From assembly GCA_024233625.1 (NCBI GenBank), contig JACKPJ010000006.1, positions 1 to 55,982 on the forward strand: a stretch of DNA of 55,982 bases. The letters run 5' to 3'. Of the stretch, positions 22,929 through 32,700 are shown piece after piece; the first letter of the stretch is position 1; every line of letters starts with the position of its first letter. The notes below the pieces were generated by a model. The model was not told where the DNA came from and searched no databases. It saw only the letters and a program-made list of their open reading frames with translations. The DNA is from Deltaproteobacteria bacterium. GTDB lineage: Bacteria; UBA10199; DSSB01. The position numbers and the translations under genes are program-made.

Positions 22929-24422
22929 TCAATCAGTTGGAGAAAAATAAACAGGAATGCGTATAGTCACTTGAGTCCCAACAGGTTTTAAGCTCTCGAC
23001 ATGGATTTTACCGTGATGCAAACGAATCACTTCATATACAAAACTCAAACCTAAGCCACTACTTTTTCTTCCAGAACTGGGACGAGGCAAAGAATAAAAT
23101 TTTTCGAAAATGCGATCGATTGCATAATCGGGTATCCCCGGGCCTTCGTCTTTAATACAAAGTTCTAATTCATCCTGCTCATTAATACTTGCATGAATAG
23201 ATACATAGCCACCCACTGGACTAAATTCAATGGCATTTTGCAAAACGTTGATCAAAACCTGCTCAATTAAAAAACGCTCCCCTTGAAAATGACAACGAGC
23301 CCCGAACTCTTGCTTGATTTGGATTTCTTTTTCCTGAATAGTGAGATTTAAATTAGACAAAGCCCTCTGCAAAATATCCTGACAATCAATTTCCTCAACT
23401 TGATGAAGCCCTCTTCTGACTTCTAATGAAGAAAGTTGCAACATACGCTCGACAATTAACCGCATTCTTTGAGATTCTGTCTGAATATTTTTAACAAATT
23501 GTTGGCGCTTTTCTTGAGGAATTTCTTCCTCAAGTATTTCTGCAGCTCCAGAAATCGCGGATAAAGGGCTTTTTAACTCATGAGTGAGGTGTTGAATATA
23601 TTGCTCAACATATTTTTTCCCTTCAAGAGCCTCACGCATTTCTTCAAAGGCCGATCCCATTTCTCCCATTTCACTCCCTCCCAATTTAGGAAACTTCACA
23701 GACTTACCATCTCTCACTGCACGAGCATAGCGAGTTAATCGCTGAATGGGTTGGGTCACCCACATCGAAAGAGCAATGCCCAAAAATATCACAGACAAGC
23801 CGACAACAGCTCCCGCAATCAAAATCTGCGGCCGAGCCGACTCAATGAAAAGATTGATATTTCTTGTCGGCTTACTCACTGTCACTACACCAACAATTTT
23901 CTCCTTCCAATAAATAGGAGCTGCAATGTATAAGATAGAGCTATTGGGATCATTAGGGTTTAATCTTGTCGCACGCGCACCATATTGACCACGCAGGGTA
24001 TAGGCCACATCTCTCCACTGCGAATAATCTTTTCCTTCCTCCGCTCCACGATTCGAGTCAAAAATAATGATTCCTTTAGCATCGGCGATGTAAACCATTT
24101 GATCGACATCTGTTTTGGTAAATTGATAGATTTGGCTACTAAAAGTACGGCCAGCAACATATTCAAAAGCCTTGCGAAAATTGTCGACAGGAATTCTTTC
24201 GTCCGTCATTTCAGATTGTAGAATAGTTGCTAAAATATTCGTCTGATCAACCAAGACCTCTTCCACGGACTCTAAATAGCGTAAGCGCAAATTATCTAAA
24301 ACAAAGCCCACAAGAAAATAAAAACCTATCCCGACCAAAGTGATAAAAATCAGCATGATGCGAGTTCTCAACTTGAGACCACGTCCTTGTTGCCTCAATT
24401 CCTTCTCTTTTACTTTCATCAT
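22929..24422 (-). CDS. CreC-like membrane sensor histidine kinase
   Basis: This 497-residue protein has TM1 (about 22-41), a periplasmic PDC/Cache-like sensor (42-198) with YIADAKGIIIFDS and DYSQWRDVAYTLRGQYGAR, TM2 (about 199-221), HAMP (WVTQPIQRLTRYARAV), HisKA with phospho-acceptor His281 in HLTHELKSPLSAI, and HATPase with NVLQNAIEFS, DEGPGIP and GLGLSF. The sensor motifs match CreC, which in enterics works with response regulator CreB. No response regulator is present in the window. It overlaps the upstream YndJ-like gene by 4 bases (ATGA) and is followed by holA after 30 bases. The CreC assignment is by remembered sensor motifs; the ligand is unknown. Confidence 0.87.
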   Translation of the reverse strand: MMKVKEKELRQQGRGLKLRTRIMLIFITLVGIGFYFLVGFVLDNLRLRYLESVEEVLVDQTNILATILQSEMTDERIPVDNFRKAFEYVAGRTFSSQIYQFTKTDVDQMVYIADAKGIIIFDSNRGAEEGKDYSQWRDVAYTLRGQYGARATRLNPNDPNSSILYIAAPIYWKEKIVGVVTVSKPTRNINLFIESARPQILIAGAVVGLSVIFLGIALSMWVTQPIQRLTRYARAVRDGKSVKFPKLGGSEMGEMGSAFEEMREALEGKKYVEQYIQHLTHELKSPLSAISGAAEILEEEIPQEKRQQFVKNIQTESQRMRLIVERMLQLSSLEVRRGLHQVEEIDCQDILQRALSNLNLTIQEKEIQIKQEFGARCHFQGERFLIEQVLINVLQNAIEFSPVGGYVSIHASINEQDELELCIKDEGPGIPDYAIDRIFEKFYSLPRPSSGRKSSGLGLSFVYEVIRLHHGKIHVESLKPVGTQVTIRIPVYFSPTD

Positions 24423-25477
24423 GAAGCCATCTCTTTTTTTAAAGATTGAACAAGTCTCTTCATTTTTTGAAAATACTCAGCCATCAACGCGGAGGCAGCA
24501 AAGCCAATTGAATTGATAAATCCATGAGTCACCACCATATCAGGAATTAATAAAATAGGTTTAGCTCTCCACAATCCCCACGCGTAGACTAAAGCTAAGC
24601 CCATCCCTGCAAAAATACTATAGGCACTTATTTTCCACATCATAGCTATGGACTTGTCATAAGCTTGGACAACACAAACTTTAAGAATAAAGATAGCCAT
24701 CACCATCATGCTTAATGCAAAAATACAAACTGCAAACCATTCAACATGACCACGAAAAGTAATACCAGTAGCAACTAAAGGCATGCCCATTAATACGAAA
24801 AAAGCTAGAAAAGGGTAAAACTGTTGTAAGCGTTTTTTGTCTTTAAAATTTTTAAGCATCCTACCGATCAAGCCCAAAATTATGGCTGTTGCAAAACCTG
24901 CAAAATGAAAATGTACCGCAGTTAATAATACAATGACATCACCAAAACCCATTAACTGCAAACCAAGCCTAGAAGCAACCAGCCATAGTGAACCAACAAA
25001 TATATAAATACAAGCAATATCCATTGCCCACTCTTCTAGCATCATAAAACCACGATGACGTAAACGATTTAGGGCAAGAAGTGCTAAAACCGCACTAAAA
25101 AGCAACCAAGGCAATACCAAACAGAAAGCTAGCCATGACCCTGAATGAAATAAAAAGCTTATACTAGTTAGCAAAGCAGCAGGCGCTTGACTGAGTAATA
25201 GCATATTCCAAATCATTTTGACTCTGCTCCCAACATTACGAAATTCAAATGACACCAAGGCAAGTGGAACAACCATGAGTGGAGCAATCAGAAATATTTG
25301 TTTAATATAATCAAGATGGATAAGGCCGAGTAAATCGGATGTACTCAGCAAAACCCACAATATAGAACCTAATAAAAAGTTAATTGTCAGTAAAAAAAGT
25401 TTCCAATTTTGAGAGGAAATATCGTGACGTTTCTTTCCATATACTAGGGAAATAAAAGTGATTAGATTAGTGAACAT
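24419..25477 (-). CDS. YndJ-like polytopic membrane protein
   Basis: This 352-residue protein is mostly hydrophobic with about ten predicted helices. A VHFHFAGFATAIILGLIG stretch (near 186-203) and IPDMVVTHGFINSIGFA near the end resemble the YndJ family of Bacillus and other bacteria. The family has no firm function. Histidines in helix 6 (VHFHFAGF) suggest metal or proton handling, but that is speculation. The start is an ATG at 25477, 15 bases after the hemW stop, and its end overlaps the CreC-like kinase by 4 bases, so the kinase may sense what this protein does. Confidence 0.65.
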   Translation of the reverse strand: MFTNLITFISLVYGKKRHDISSQNWKLFLLTINFLLGSILWVLLSTSDLLGLIHLDYIKQIFLIAPLMVVPLALVSFEFRNVGSRVKMIWNMLLLSQAPAALLTSISFLFHSGSWLAFCLVLPWLLFSAVLALLALNRLRHRGFMMLEEWAMDIACIYIFVGSLWLVASRLGLQLMGFGDVIVLLTAVHFHFAGFATAIILGLIGRMLKNFKDKKRLQQFYPFLAFFVLMGMPLVATGITFRGHVEWFAVCIFALSMMVMAIFILKVCVVQAYDKSIAMMWKISAYSIFAGMGLALVYAWGLWRAKPILLIPDMVVTHGFINSIGFAASALMAEYFQKMKRLVQSLKKEMAS

Positions 25478-25492
25478 AAAAAACCTTCCTCA

Positions 25493-26686
25493 TTATATAA
25501 AATTCTCTATCACCGAATTTAAAAATTGATGTCCAAGATCAGTCAATAAAACTCCTTCATCATGAACTTCCATTCGACCCAAATTGATTTCTTTTTCAAT
25601 CGACTGATTAAAACTCTCCGGCATTTTCTCAGCAAAAGTATTTTCAAAATCCTGATAATTAACCCCTGCCCTTTTCCGCAAGCCCATCAACATAAACTCA
25701 GCTTGAGCAGTCTTGAGCGAGATTTCTTCGACAGAAACATCCTGCCACGATGAAGAGTTTTTTAAATATGACTGAAGATCACGAGGATTTGTCAAACGCC
25801 AAGCATAAATAGAATCATCGGACATTTTAAGTTTTTTACTGAGTTCTGGAATTTGAATAATCTGGTCTTTTTTTAAAAATGAAACCGCACCTGGACCCAA
25901 ACCAATAAAACTTTGATAAGACCAATAATTCAAATTGTGAAGGGACTCATGATTGGGAACCGCATAATTACTGACTTCGTATTTTGACATTTTTTTACTG
26001 TAAGTAAAATTTTGAATGGCAAGTTCCATCTCTTCGACAACTTCTTCTGCAGGTAAATTAAGTTTCCCTTGCTGCTCCAATTGATAGAAGGGAGTATGTT
26101 CTTCAACAATCAACTGGTAAGCTGAAATATGTTTTAAAGGAAATTCATTTAACTCTCTTAAAGTCTCTTGCACGTCGGACATCGTTTGTTCAGGAAGACC
26201 ATACATAATATCCACATTAACTTTTGTGAAACCTGCTGCATAAATATATTCTAAACTTTGTAAGGCCTCTTTTCCCGTATGAGCTCTCCCTAAACTGTGT
26301 AACAACTTATCGTTGAGACTTTGCAGCCCCATCGAAATTCGATTGACCCCTCTTTTTTTGTACTCTTTTAACTTATTTAAATCGGCGGTCTTGGGATTAA
26401 CTTCTAATGTGATCTCACTAAAGTCCAATCGGCTAAGGTCTCTGGCTTCGTTAATAATCGACTCCACAAGGTTCGGATCAAGCAAGGAGGGGGTCCCACC
26501 CCCAAAATAAAGGGTCTCAGCGTCAATTTTTTTTGAGATAAATGAGTGCCAACGTTTCGCCTCTCGCGAAAGCGCTTCTAAAAATTCTAAATGAGGCACC
26601 TGCTTCCCCCCCCAAGCAAGAGAATAGAAGTCACAATAATGACATTTACTCAGACAAAAAGGAGTATGATGATAAATTGCTGCCAT
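25493..26686 (-). CDS. hemW: radical SAM protein HemW (coproporphyrinogen oxidase-like)
   Basis: This 397-residue protein has the HemW-type radical SAM cluster motif CLSKCHYC (Cys11, Cys15, Cys18) preceded by YHHTPF, and the LYFGGGTPSLL and MYGLPEQT segments. The C-terminal HemN-like domain carries NYWSYQSFIGLGPGAVSF and RLTNPRDL. HemW is a heme chaperone; older annotations call it oxygen-independent coproporphyrinogen III oxidase. HemW lacks the extra N-terminal residues of HemN, and this protein starts almost at the cluster, as HemW does. It is the first gene of a minus-strand unit with the YndJ-like and CreC-like genes and diverges from a ParA gene. Confidence 0.9.
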   Translation of the reverse strand: MAAIYHHTPFCLSKCHYCDFYSLAWGGKQVPHLEFLEALSREAKRWHSFISKKIDAETLYFGGGTPSLLDPNLVESIINEARDLSRLDFSEITLEVNPKTADLNKLKEYKKRGVNRISMGLQSLNDKLLHSLGRAHTGKEALQSLEYIYAAGFTKVNVDIMYGLPEQTMSDVQETLRELNEFPLKHISAYQLIVEEHTPFYQLEQQGKLNLPAEEVVEEMELAIQNFTYSKKMSKYEVSNYAVPNHESLHNLNYWSYQSFIGLGPGAVSFLKKDQIIQIPELSKKLKMSDDSIYAWRLTNPRDLQSYLKNSSSWQDVSVEEISLKTAQAEFMLMGLRKRAGVNYQDFENTFAEKMPESFNQSIEKEINLGRMEVHDEGVLLTDLGHQFLNSVIENFI

Positions 26687-26801
26687 ATAAATATCCGCGG
26701 ACTAGATCAGCTCACAAAGCTCTTGCAATCCCAAGCTATTTTCATTATTTTATAACACTAAAAACTACTAATCGGTCTATTAGAGGCCTGTGCGAGGACA
26801 A

Positions 26802-27734
26802 ATGTCAAGACTCACCGATAAATTAAAATCACTACTCAATGCAGAAAACGCTAACCTACAGGCAACATTCGCTAAAGGAACTCGTTCTGCAAGAATTATT
26901 AGCGTATGTTCACAAAAAGGCGGCGTCGGCAAGACCACAACTGCCTCCAATTTAGGAGCAATACTCTCAAAGAACTATAATAAAAAGGTATTGGTTGTCG
27001 ACTTGGATCCTCAAGGACATATTGAAAAGTCATTGGGAGCCTTGATTCCTGAGGGAATTGAATACACACCTCTGTCTTCAGTTTTAACAGCAAAAAAAGG
27101 CAACATTCTCGATGCTGTTATTCCTACTACCTGGGAAAATCTAAACCTAACCCCTGGTGATAAAGAGCTCAGTGAAACAGAAAGTATTTTGGCATCAAAA
27201 ATCGGGAAAGAGTTTATTTTAAGCCAAGTGATAGACCCTGCACTAAGTCATTACGACTTTATCATCTTTGATTGCCCTCCGAATCTAGGCAACCTAACTC
27301 TGAATGCTTTAGTATGTTCTGAGTACTGTATAGTTCCCTGTGAAATGAGTGTTCTTTCTTTTGAAGGAGTCAGTGATCTACTTGAAACTTTAGAATTAGT
27401 TAATGAAAGACTCAATGCTGGCTTAGATATACTGGGAGTTCTTTTTACTAGAGTAGACAAACGCAATACCAGCATGAATGAAATCATCTACACTCATATT
27501 CAAAAACAATTCGGAAAAAAAGTATTTAGAAATCAAATCGCTGTTAACACTGCACTTAACAAAGCTCAACTTGCAGGACTTCCCATCTTTGAAAAATTTC
27601 CCTCGAGTAAGGGGGCAAAAGATTATCAAGCATTTTCTGAAGAGTTTATTGAGAAACTCAATAAAACTGAAACAAAAAAAAATAAAAGCTCTAACATCAG
27701 TAAAATTCGGGCAAAACAAAGAAAAGTCAGTTAA
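26802..27734 (+). CDS. ParA/Soj family ATPase
   Basis: This 310-residue protein has a deviant Walker A motif KGGVGKTT (about 39-46) with the ParA signature lysine, switch I VVDLDPQGH and Walker B FIIFDCPPNLG. The ATP-bound dimer of such proteins binds DNA nonspecifically to segregate chromosomes, plasmids or cell structures. The last 25 residues are a basic tail (KKNKSSNISKIRAKQRKVS) that may bind DNA. No ParB or parS cluster is adjacent. The start is set at ATG 26802, 3 bases after GAGGA; a GTG at 26790 is in frame and cannot be ruled out. It diverges from hemW. Confidence 0.88.
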   Translation: MSRLTDKLKSLLNAENANLQATFAKGTRSARIISVCSQKGGVGKTTTASNLGAILSKNYNKKVLVVDLDPQGHIEKSLGALIPEGIEYTPLSSVLTAKKGNILDAVIPTTWENLNLTPGDKELSETESILASKIGKEFILSQVIDPALSHYDFIIFDCPPNLGNLTLNALVCSEYCIVPCEMSVLSFEGVSDLLETLELVNERLNAGLDILGVLFTRVDKRNTSMNEIIYTHIQKQFGKKVFRNQIAVNTALNKAQLAGLPIFEKFPSSKGAKDYQAFSEEFIEKLNKTETKKNKSSNISKIRAKQRKVS

Positions 27735-27774
27735 GAAAAGCCTTTTTCTGCATCCTCTCAAGAACTTTTAAAAA

Positions 27775-27802
27775 TCACTTTTAAAAACAATTAAAAGTGA
27801 CT
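27775..27802. repeat. inverted repeat after the ParA gene
   Basis: TCACTTTT and AAAAGTGA are perfect 8-bp arms around a 12-base AT-rich loop, 40 bases after the ParA stop. It could act as a weak transcript end, but no T-tract follows. Confidence 0.35.
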
Positions 27803-27826
27803 AGAGTAAATTTAATACATTTTGTA

Positions 27827-27832
27827 TAATAT
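27827..27832 (+). promoter_or_regulatory. candidate -10 box of the DAHP synthase gene
   Basis: A perfect TATAAT lies 24 bases before the ATG at 27857, giving a leader of under 20 bases. No convincing -35 box is seen at 16-18 bases upstream, and no clear ribosome binding site precedes the start. Confidence 0.35.
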
Positions 27833-27856
27833 TTAACATGGTAGAAAACAGCAAAT

Positions 27857-28909
27857 ATGAACAATCAACTTCAACTAAACAATATTAACGTGGAATCTCA
27901 TAAACTTCTTTTAACTCCAGAAGAGGTACGTAACATCATACCTCTCACAAATAGAGCAGTACAAACCATTCTCCAATGCAGAGGAGAAATTAAAAACATC
28001 CTAAATGGAAAAAACCAAAAAATATTTCTAGTGATAGGCCCTTGCTCAATACACGACGTCAAAGCCGCACACGAATATGCAGAGCGTCTAAAAGGACTTT
28101 CTGACAAAGTGTCAGATAAAATTGTCATTATTATGAGAGTTTACTTTGAGAAACCTCGAACGACACTCGGATGGAAAGGCCTTATTAATGACCCACATAT
28201 GGATGATTCTTTTGATATCGAATCGGGAATAAAAATTGCTCGTAGACTTTTGGTTCATCTCAATGACATGGGAATTCCTACAGCTACCGAAGCACTTGAC
28301 CCTATTATTCCGCAATATATTTCCGACCTAATCTCTTGGACTGCCATCGGCGCCCGAACGACTGAATCGCAAACCCATCGTGAAATGGCGAGTGGACTCT
28401 CGACACCTGTCGGTTTTAAAAATGGAACCGATGGAAATATTCAGGTGGCAATTAATGCAATGCAATCTGCACTCAGTGGACACAGTTTTTTAGGAATCGA
28501 CTCTCAAGGACGAATTTCTATCTACAAAACAAAAGGTAACCCCTACTCACACGTTGTTCTCAGAGGAGGTAATGATAAACCTAATTACGATGAAGAAAGT
28601 ATCACTCATTGCATTGCTGAACTGAAAAAAGCAAATTTATGCAGTAAAATCATGGTAGATTGCTCACACGGAAATTCAAACAAAGACTACAAAAAGCAAC
28701 CTGAAGTCTTCAGAAATGTTATTTCCCAAATTTCACAAGGAAACAGAGACTTAATCGCAATGATGATAGAAAGCAATCTCTATGAGGGAAACCAAAAACT
28801 AACAAAAGATCTTGATCAACTCAAATATGGAGTCTCAATCACCGATGCATGTATTGATTGGGAAACAACAGAAGAACTCATTTTGGAAGCTTATCAAACA
28901 TTAAAATAA
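27857..28909 (+). CDS. aroG: 3-deoxy-7-phosphoheptulonate (DAHP) synthase, type I AroF/AroG/AroH
   Basis: This 350-residue enzyme condenses phosphoenolpyruvate and erythrose 4-phosphate at the entry of the shikimate pathway. It matches the microbial type I alpha class in length and in LVIGPCSIHD (active-site region), RVYFEKPRTTLGWKGLINDP and the ATEALDPIIPQY and GARTTESQTHRE segments. The late DCSHGNSNKD stretch supplies a metal ligand. Which aromatic amino acid inhibits it cannot be read with confidence, so aroG is used as the generic symbol. It is followed after 11 bases by a TlyA-type methyltransferase, probably cotranscribed. Confidence 0.93.
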   Translation: MNNQLQLNNINVESHKLLLTPEEVRNIIPLTNRAVQTILQCRGEIKNILNGKNQKIFLVIGPCSIHDVKAAHEYAERLKGLSDKVSDKIVIIMRVYFEKPRTTLGWKGLINDPHMDDSFDIESGIKIARRLLVHLNDMGIPTATEALDPIIPQYISDLISWTAIGARTTESQTHREMASGLSTPVGFKNGTDGNIQVAINAMQSALSGHSFLGIDSQGRISIYKTKGNPYSHVVLRGGNDKPNYDEESITHCIAELKKANLCSKIMVDCSHGNSNKDYKKQPEVFRNVISQISQGNRDLIAMMIESNLYEGNQKLTKDLDQLKYGVSITDACIDWETTEELILEAYQTLK

Positions 28910-28920
28910 ACATATGATAA

Positions 28921-29706
28921 ATGAAAAAAATTGCTTCTTCAGAACCAAATTCAAGAACTCAAAATTCACTCAAAAAAAAACGCATCGATCAAATATTAGT
29001 TGAATCAAATCTAGTCGTTTCAAGAAAACGTGCCCAAGCTCTGATTATGGCGGGGAAAGTTATCGTTAATGATCAGAGAGTTGAAAAAGCTTCACAATTA
29101 TATTTCCCTGATAAAATTGATATTCGTCTTAAACAAAAGGACCATCCTTATGTCAGTCGTGGTGCTCTTAAATTGGAAGGCGCGATAAAAAATCTTGATA
29201 TCGATGTAAATGGCATGGTTTGTTTGGATATAGGATCTTCTACGGGAGGCTTCACAGATTATTTATTAAGGTCAGGCGCTCAGCGGGTTTATGCATTCGA
29301 TTGTGGTACTGGCCAACTGCATGAGAGCCTGCGCTCAGATCCTCGCGTGATACTTCACGAAAATTTCAATGTGCGCTTTCTAAAAGAAAAAGATATCCCT
29401 GAAAAAATAGATTTGATAGTTATTGATGTTTCTTTTATTTCTTTAAAACTTATTATACCACCTATTATTACATCAGTTCCTCCTCCCTGGAAAATGTTAG
29501 CTCTTATCAAGCCCCAATTTGAGGCTGGTAAAAAAGATGTCAGTAAAGGTGGTATCGTCCGCAATGCAGAAATTCATTTAAATGTTTTAAATGACTTGAA
29601 AGGCTTTTTCACCTCGCAAAACTTAGAAATATTAGCCGACCTACCTGCAACAATTCAGGGAACTCGGGGTAATCAAGAATATTTTTTATTTTCCAAAACT
29701 AAATAA
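28921..29706 (+). CDS. tlyA: TlyA family rRNA methyltransferase / S4-domain protein
   Basis: This 261-residue protein has an S4 RNA-binding domain (about 20-80, KRIDQILVESNLVVSRKRAQ) and an FtsJ-type Rossmann methyltransferase domain (about 80-255) with the AdoMet motif CLDIGSSTGGFTDYLL and a late KPQFEAGK segment holding a catalytic lysine of the KDK(E) type. TlyA proteins 2'-O-methylate 16S or 23S rRNA; some were described as hemolysins. No ribosome binding site is visible before the ATG, only an AT-rich sequence; the gene is 11 bases after the DAHP synthase stop and may be translated by coupling. Confidence 0.9.
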   Translation: MKKIASSEPNSRTQNSLKKKRIDQILVESNLVVSRKRAQALIMAGKVIVNDQRVEKASQLYFPDKIDIRLKQKDHPYVSRGALKLEGAIKNLDIDVNGMVCLDIGSSTGGFTDYLLRSGAQRVYAFDCGTGQLHESLRSDPRVILHENFNVRFLKEKDIPEKIDLIVIDVSFISLKLIIPPIITSVPPPWKMLALIKPQFEAGKKDVSKGGIVRNAEIHLNVLNDLKGFFTSQNLEILADLPATIQGTRGNQEYFLFSKTK

Positions 29707-29795
29707 AAAGATTTATTTTTCCTTAATTAATAGCGATAATATTAAATGGTGCGCTTTAAACAAAAACGCTATCATTTAGGGAGAGTTAAACTAGC

Positions 29796-32700
29796 ATGCC
29801 CCAAACAAGTCTCGATATACTGTGGGTACTGTTATGTGCAGGTTTAGTTTTCTTGATGCAAGCAGGCTTCGTATGCTTAGAAAGTGGTCTAACGCGATCC
29901 AAAAATAGCATTAATGTTGCTATTAAAAACCTCTCCGATTTTTCAGTATCCGTCATTTTATATTGGGCCTTTGGATTTGCATTAATGTTTGGTGTCTCCA
30001 ATTCTGGCTGGTGGGGAGCTTCACAGTGGTTTTTCAATCCTCCAGCCGACTCAAACTCACTCCTGGCCTTCTTCTTATTCCAAGCCATGTTCTGTGCAAC
30101 AGCAGCAACAATTCTTTCAGGAGCTGTTGCAGAACGAATGAAGTTTAAAGGTTATTTACTCGTCGTCGTATTAATTTCAGGCATATTCTACCCTCTTTTT
30201 GGCCACTGGAGCTGGGGAGGAATCCTCGAAAATACAAGCCAAGGTTGGTTAAAAAAATTAGGATTTATTGACTTTGCGGGTTCAACAGTGGTTCACAGTT
30301 TGGGAGGATGGATGTCGCTGGTCACTTTAATTATTATTGGACCACGTTTAGAACGTTATGAACAAACAAAGAGAAATCATAAATTAAAAAGAAACAACAT
30401 TCCACTGTCCGTCTTGGGAGTCTTACTTTTGTGGCTTGGCTGGTTTGGTTTTAACGGAGGAAGTACCCTTGCCGTCAAGGGACACATCGCTCTAATTATC
30501 ACAAACACAGTTTTAGCTGGGGCAAGTGGAGGAGTTTCTGCACTTTTACTAAGTTGGTTAAGAGATAAACGTCCTGAAGTAAGTACTATAATGAATGGGT
30601 CACTTGCAGGACTAGTTGCAATTACAGCTTCCTGTCATGCCGTGAACCCAGTTTCTTCTATCATCATTGGGGTTATCGGAGGTATCGTCATGCTGGGATC
30701 TTGTCGAGCATTAGAGTTCTTTAAAATTGATGATGCCGTAGATGCCATCCCTGTCCACTTAGGTGGAGGCATTTGGGGAACTCTAGCACTTGCTCTCTTT
30801 GCCGATCTAGACCTTTTAGGTACAGGTTTAAATCGATGGGAACAACTTCAAGTTCAAACTCTAGGAATTCTTATTTGTAGCCTATGGGTACTACTGGGAG
30901 GGTTTGTCCTTGTATACTTCATCAATCAATGGATCCCTCTCAGAGTTTCAGCGCAAGGGGAAAAGTTAGGACTAAACTTCACTGAACACGGTGAAAGCAC
31001 TGAAATGTATAGTTTACTGAATTCAATGGAAAGCCAGGCCGAATCTGGAGATTTAAGTTTACGCATAGAAGTCGAACCGTTTACTGAGGCAGGAGAAATT
31101 GGGCTACGCTACAATAAAATTTTAGAAACTCTTCAAGAAGCTGAAAAAAACAATGAGCTCATCATACAAAACTCTCTGGACGCTATTGTTAGTATGAATG
31201 AATCGGGAACCATCACAGCTTGGAACTCTCAAGCAGAAAAAATTTTCGGTTGGACCGCACAAGAAGCTATTGGAGCAAAGTTAACAGAAAATATTATCCC
31301 TGAGCGTTTCCGAGAAGCTCACAATAAAGGACTTGAGCGTTTTCTAAAAAGTGGCGCAGGACCCGCTCTCAACAAGAGATTTGAAATTCATGCAATGCAT
31401 AAAAGTGGAAGAGAATTTCCAATAGAACTCGCTATTACGCCTCTTAAAACAAGCAAAGGCTATTTTTTTAGTGCATTTATACGAGACATCACAGAAAGAA
31501 AAGAATTCGAAGCAAATCTTAACGCTGCAAAGGAAGCTGCTGAAGCCGCAAGCCTTGCAAAGAGCCAATTTCTTGCAAACATGAGTCATGAAATCAGAAC
31601 ACCGATGAACGGAGTTATGGGAATGTTACAGCTTGCACTAAATACTGAGCTTAACAAAGATCAACAAGAATACTTAGAGCTAGCTCATAACTCAGCAGAG
31701 TCATTATTATTAATAATTAACGATATTCTCGACTTTTCAAAGATTGAATCGGGCAAGCTAGAATTAAATGAAATGCCATTCAAAATTAACGATATGATTG
31801 ATCGTATTCTGAAGCTCATGTCTGTCAACGCCGAACAAAAAGGATTAGAACTTCATGCTGAAATCTCTCCCAAAATTAGTCCTATATTAGTTGGAGACGC
31901 TGGAAGAATCCAACAAGTTCTGTTCAACCTCATTGGCAACGCAATTAAATTCACTGATTATGGAGAAATTATTCTAAAAATCGAATTAAAAAATCAAAGT
32001 AAGAATAATGAAACACTTTATGTCTCTATCCAAGATACAGGTGCAGGAATTCCTCAAGAAAAAATCAAAGATATATTTTCAGCCTTTTCTCAGGTCGATG
32101 TATCCAATACTAGAAAGCATGGTGGCACAGGTTTAGGTTTAGCCATTTGTTCTCAGTTAATTGCAGAAATGGGAGGGAAAATATGGGTTGAAAGCGAGGT
32201 AGGCAAAGGTAGCAATTTTCAATTTTACCTTCCACTTCAAATATCTCATCAACAACCATTCAATCATACAGAATCAACTAGTTCGGAATTACGTAACAAA
32301 AAGGTACTCATCGTAGACGATAATGCTTCTAATCGCAGGATATTAAAAGATATGCTCGCTCACTGGCAAGTGAAGACAACTACTGCGGCAAATGGAGAAG
32401 AAGCTTTAAGTATTTTGGAACAGTCAAAAAAACTAGGAGAAAACTTTGATTACATTCTCTTAGATTTCCAAATGCCCAATATGGACGGAGTTGAAGTCGC
32501 ACGAAAAATAGAAAATTCTGGTTTTGCGAATGGAAATTCTATATTAATGTTATCTTCCTCGGATTCTCTCAAAAGAAACGAGTTAAAAGCAGAACTTGGA
32601 ATCCAAGATTTTTTAATCAAACCTATTCGTAGAGAAGATTTATTTTACTTATTAACACAAAGGCTAACAAACACTAAATCCAATTTTGCTTCTAAACAAT

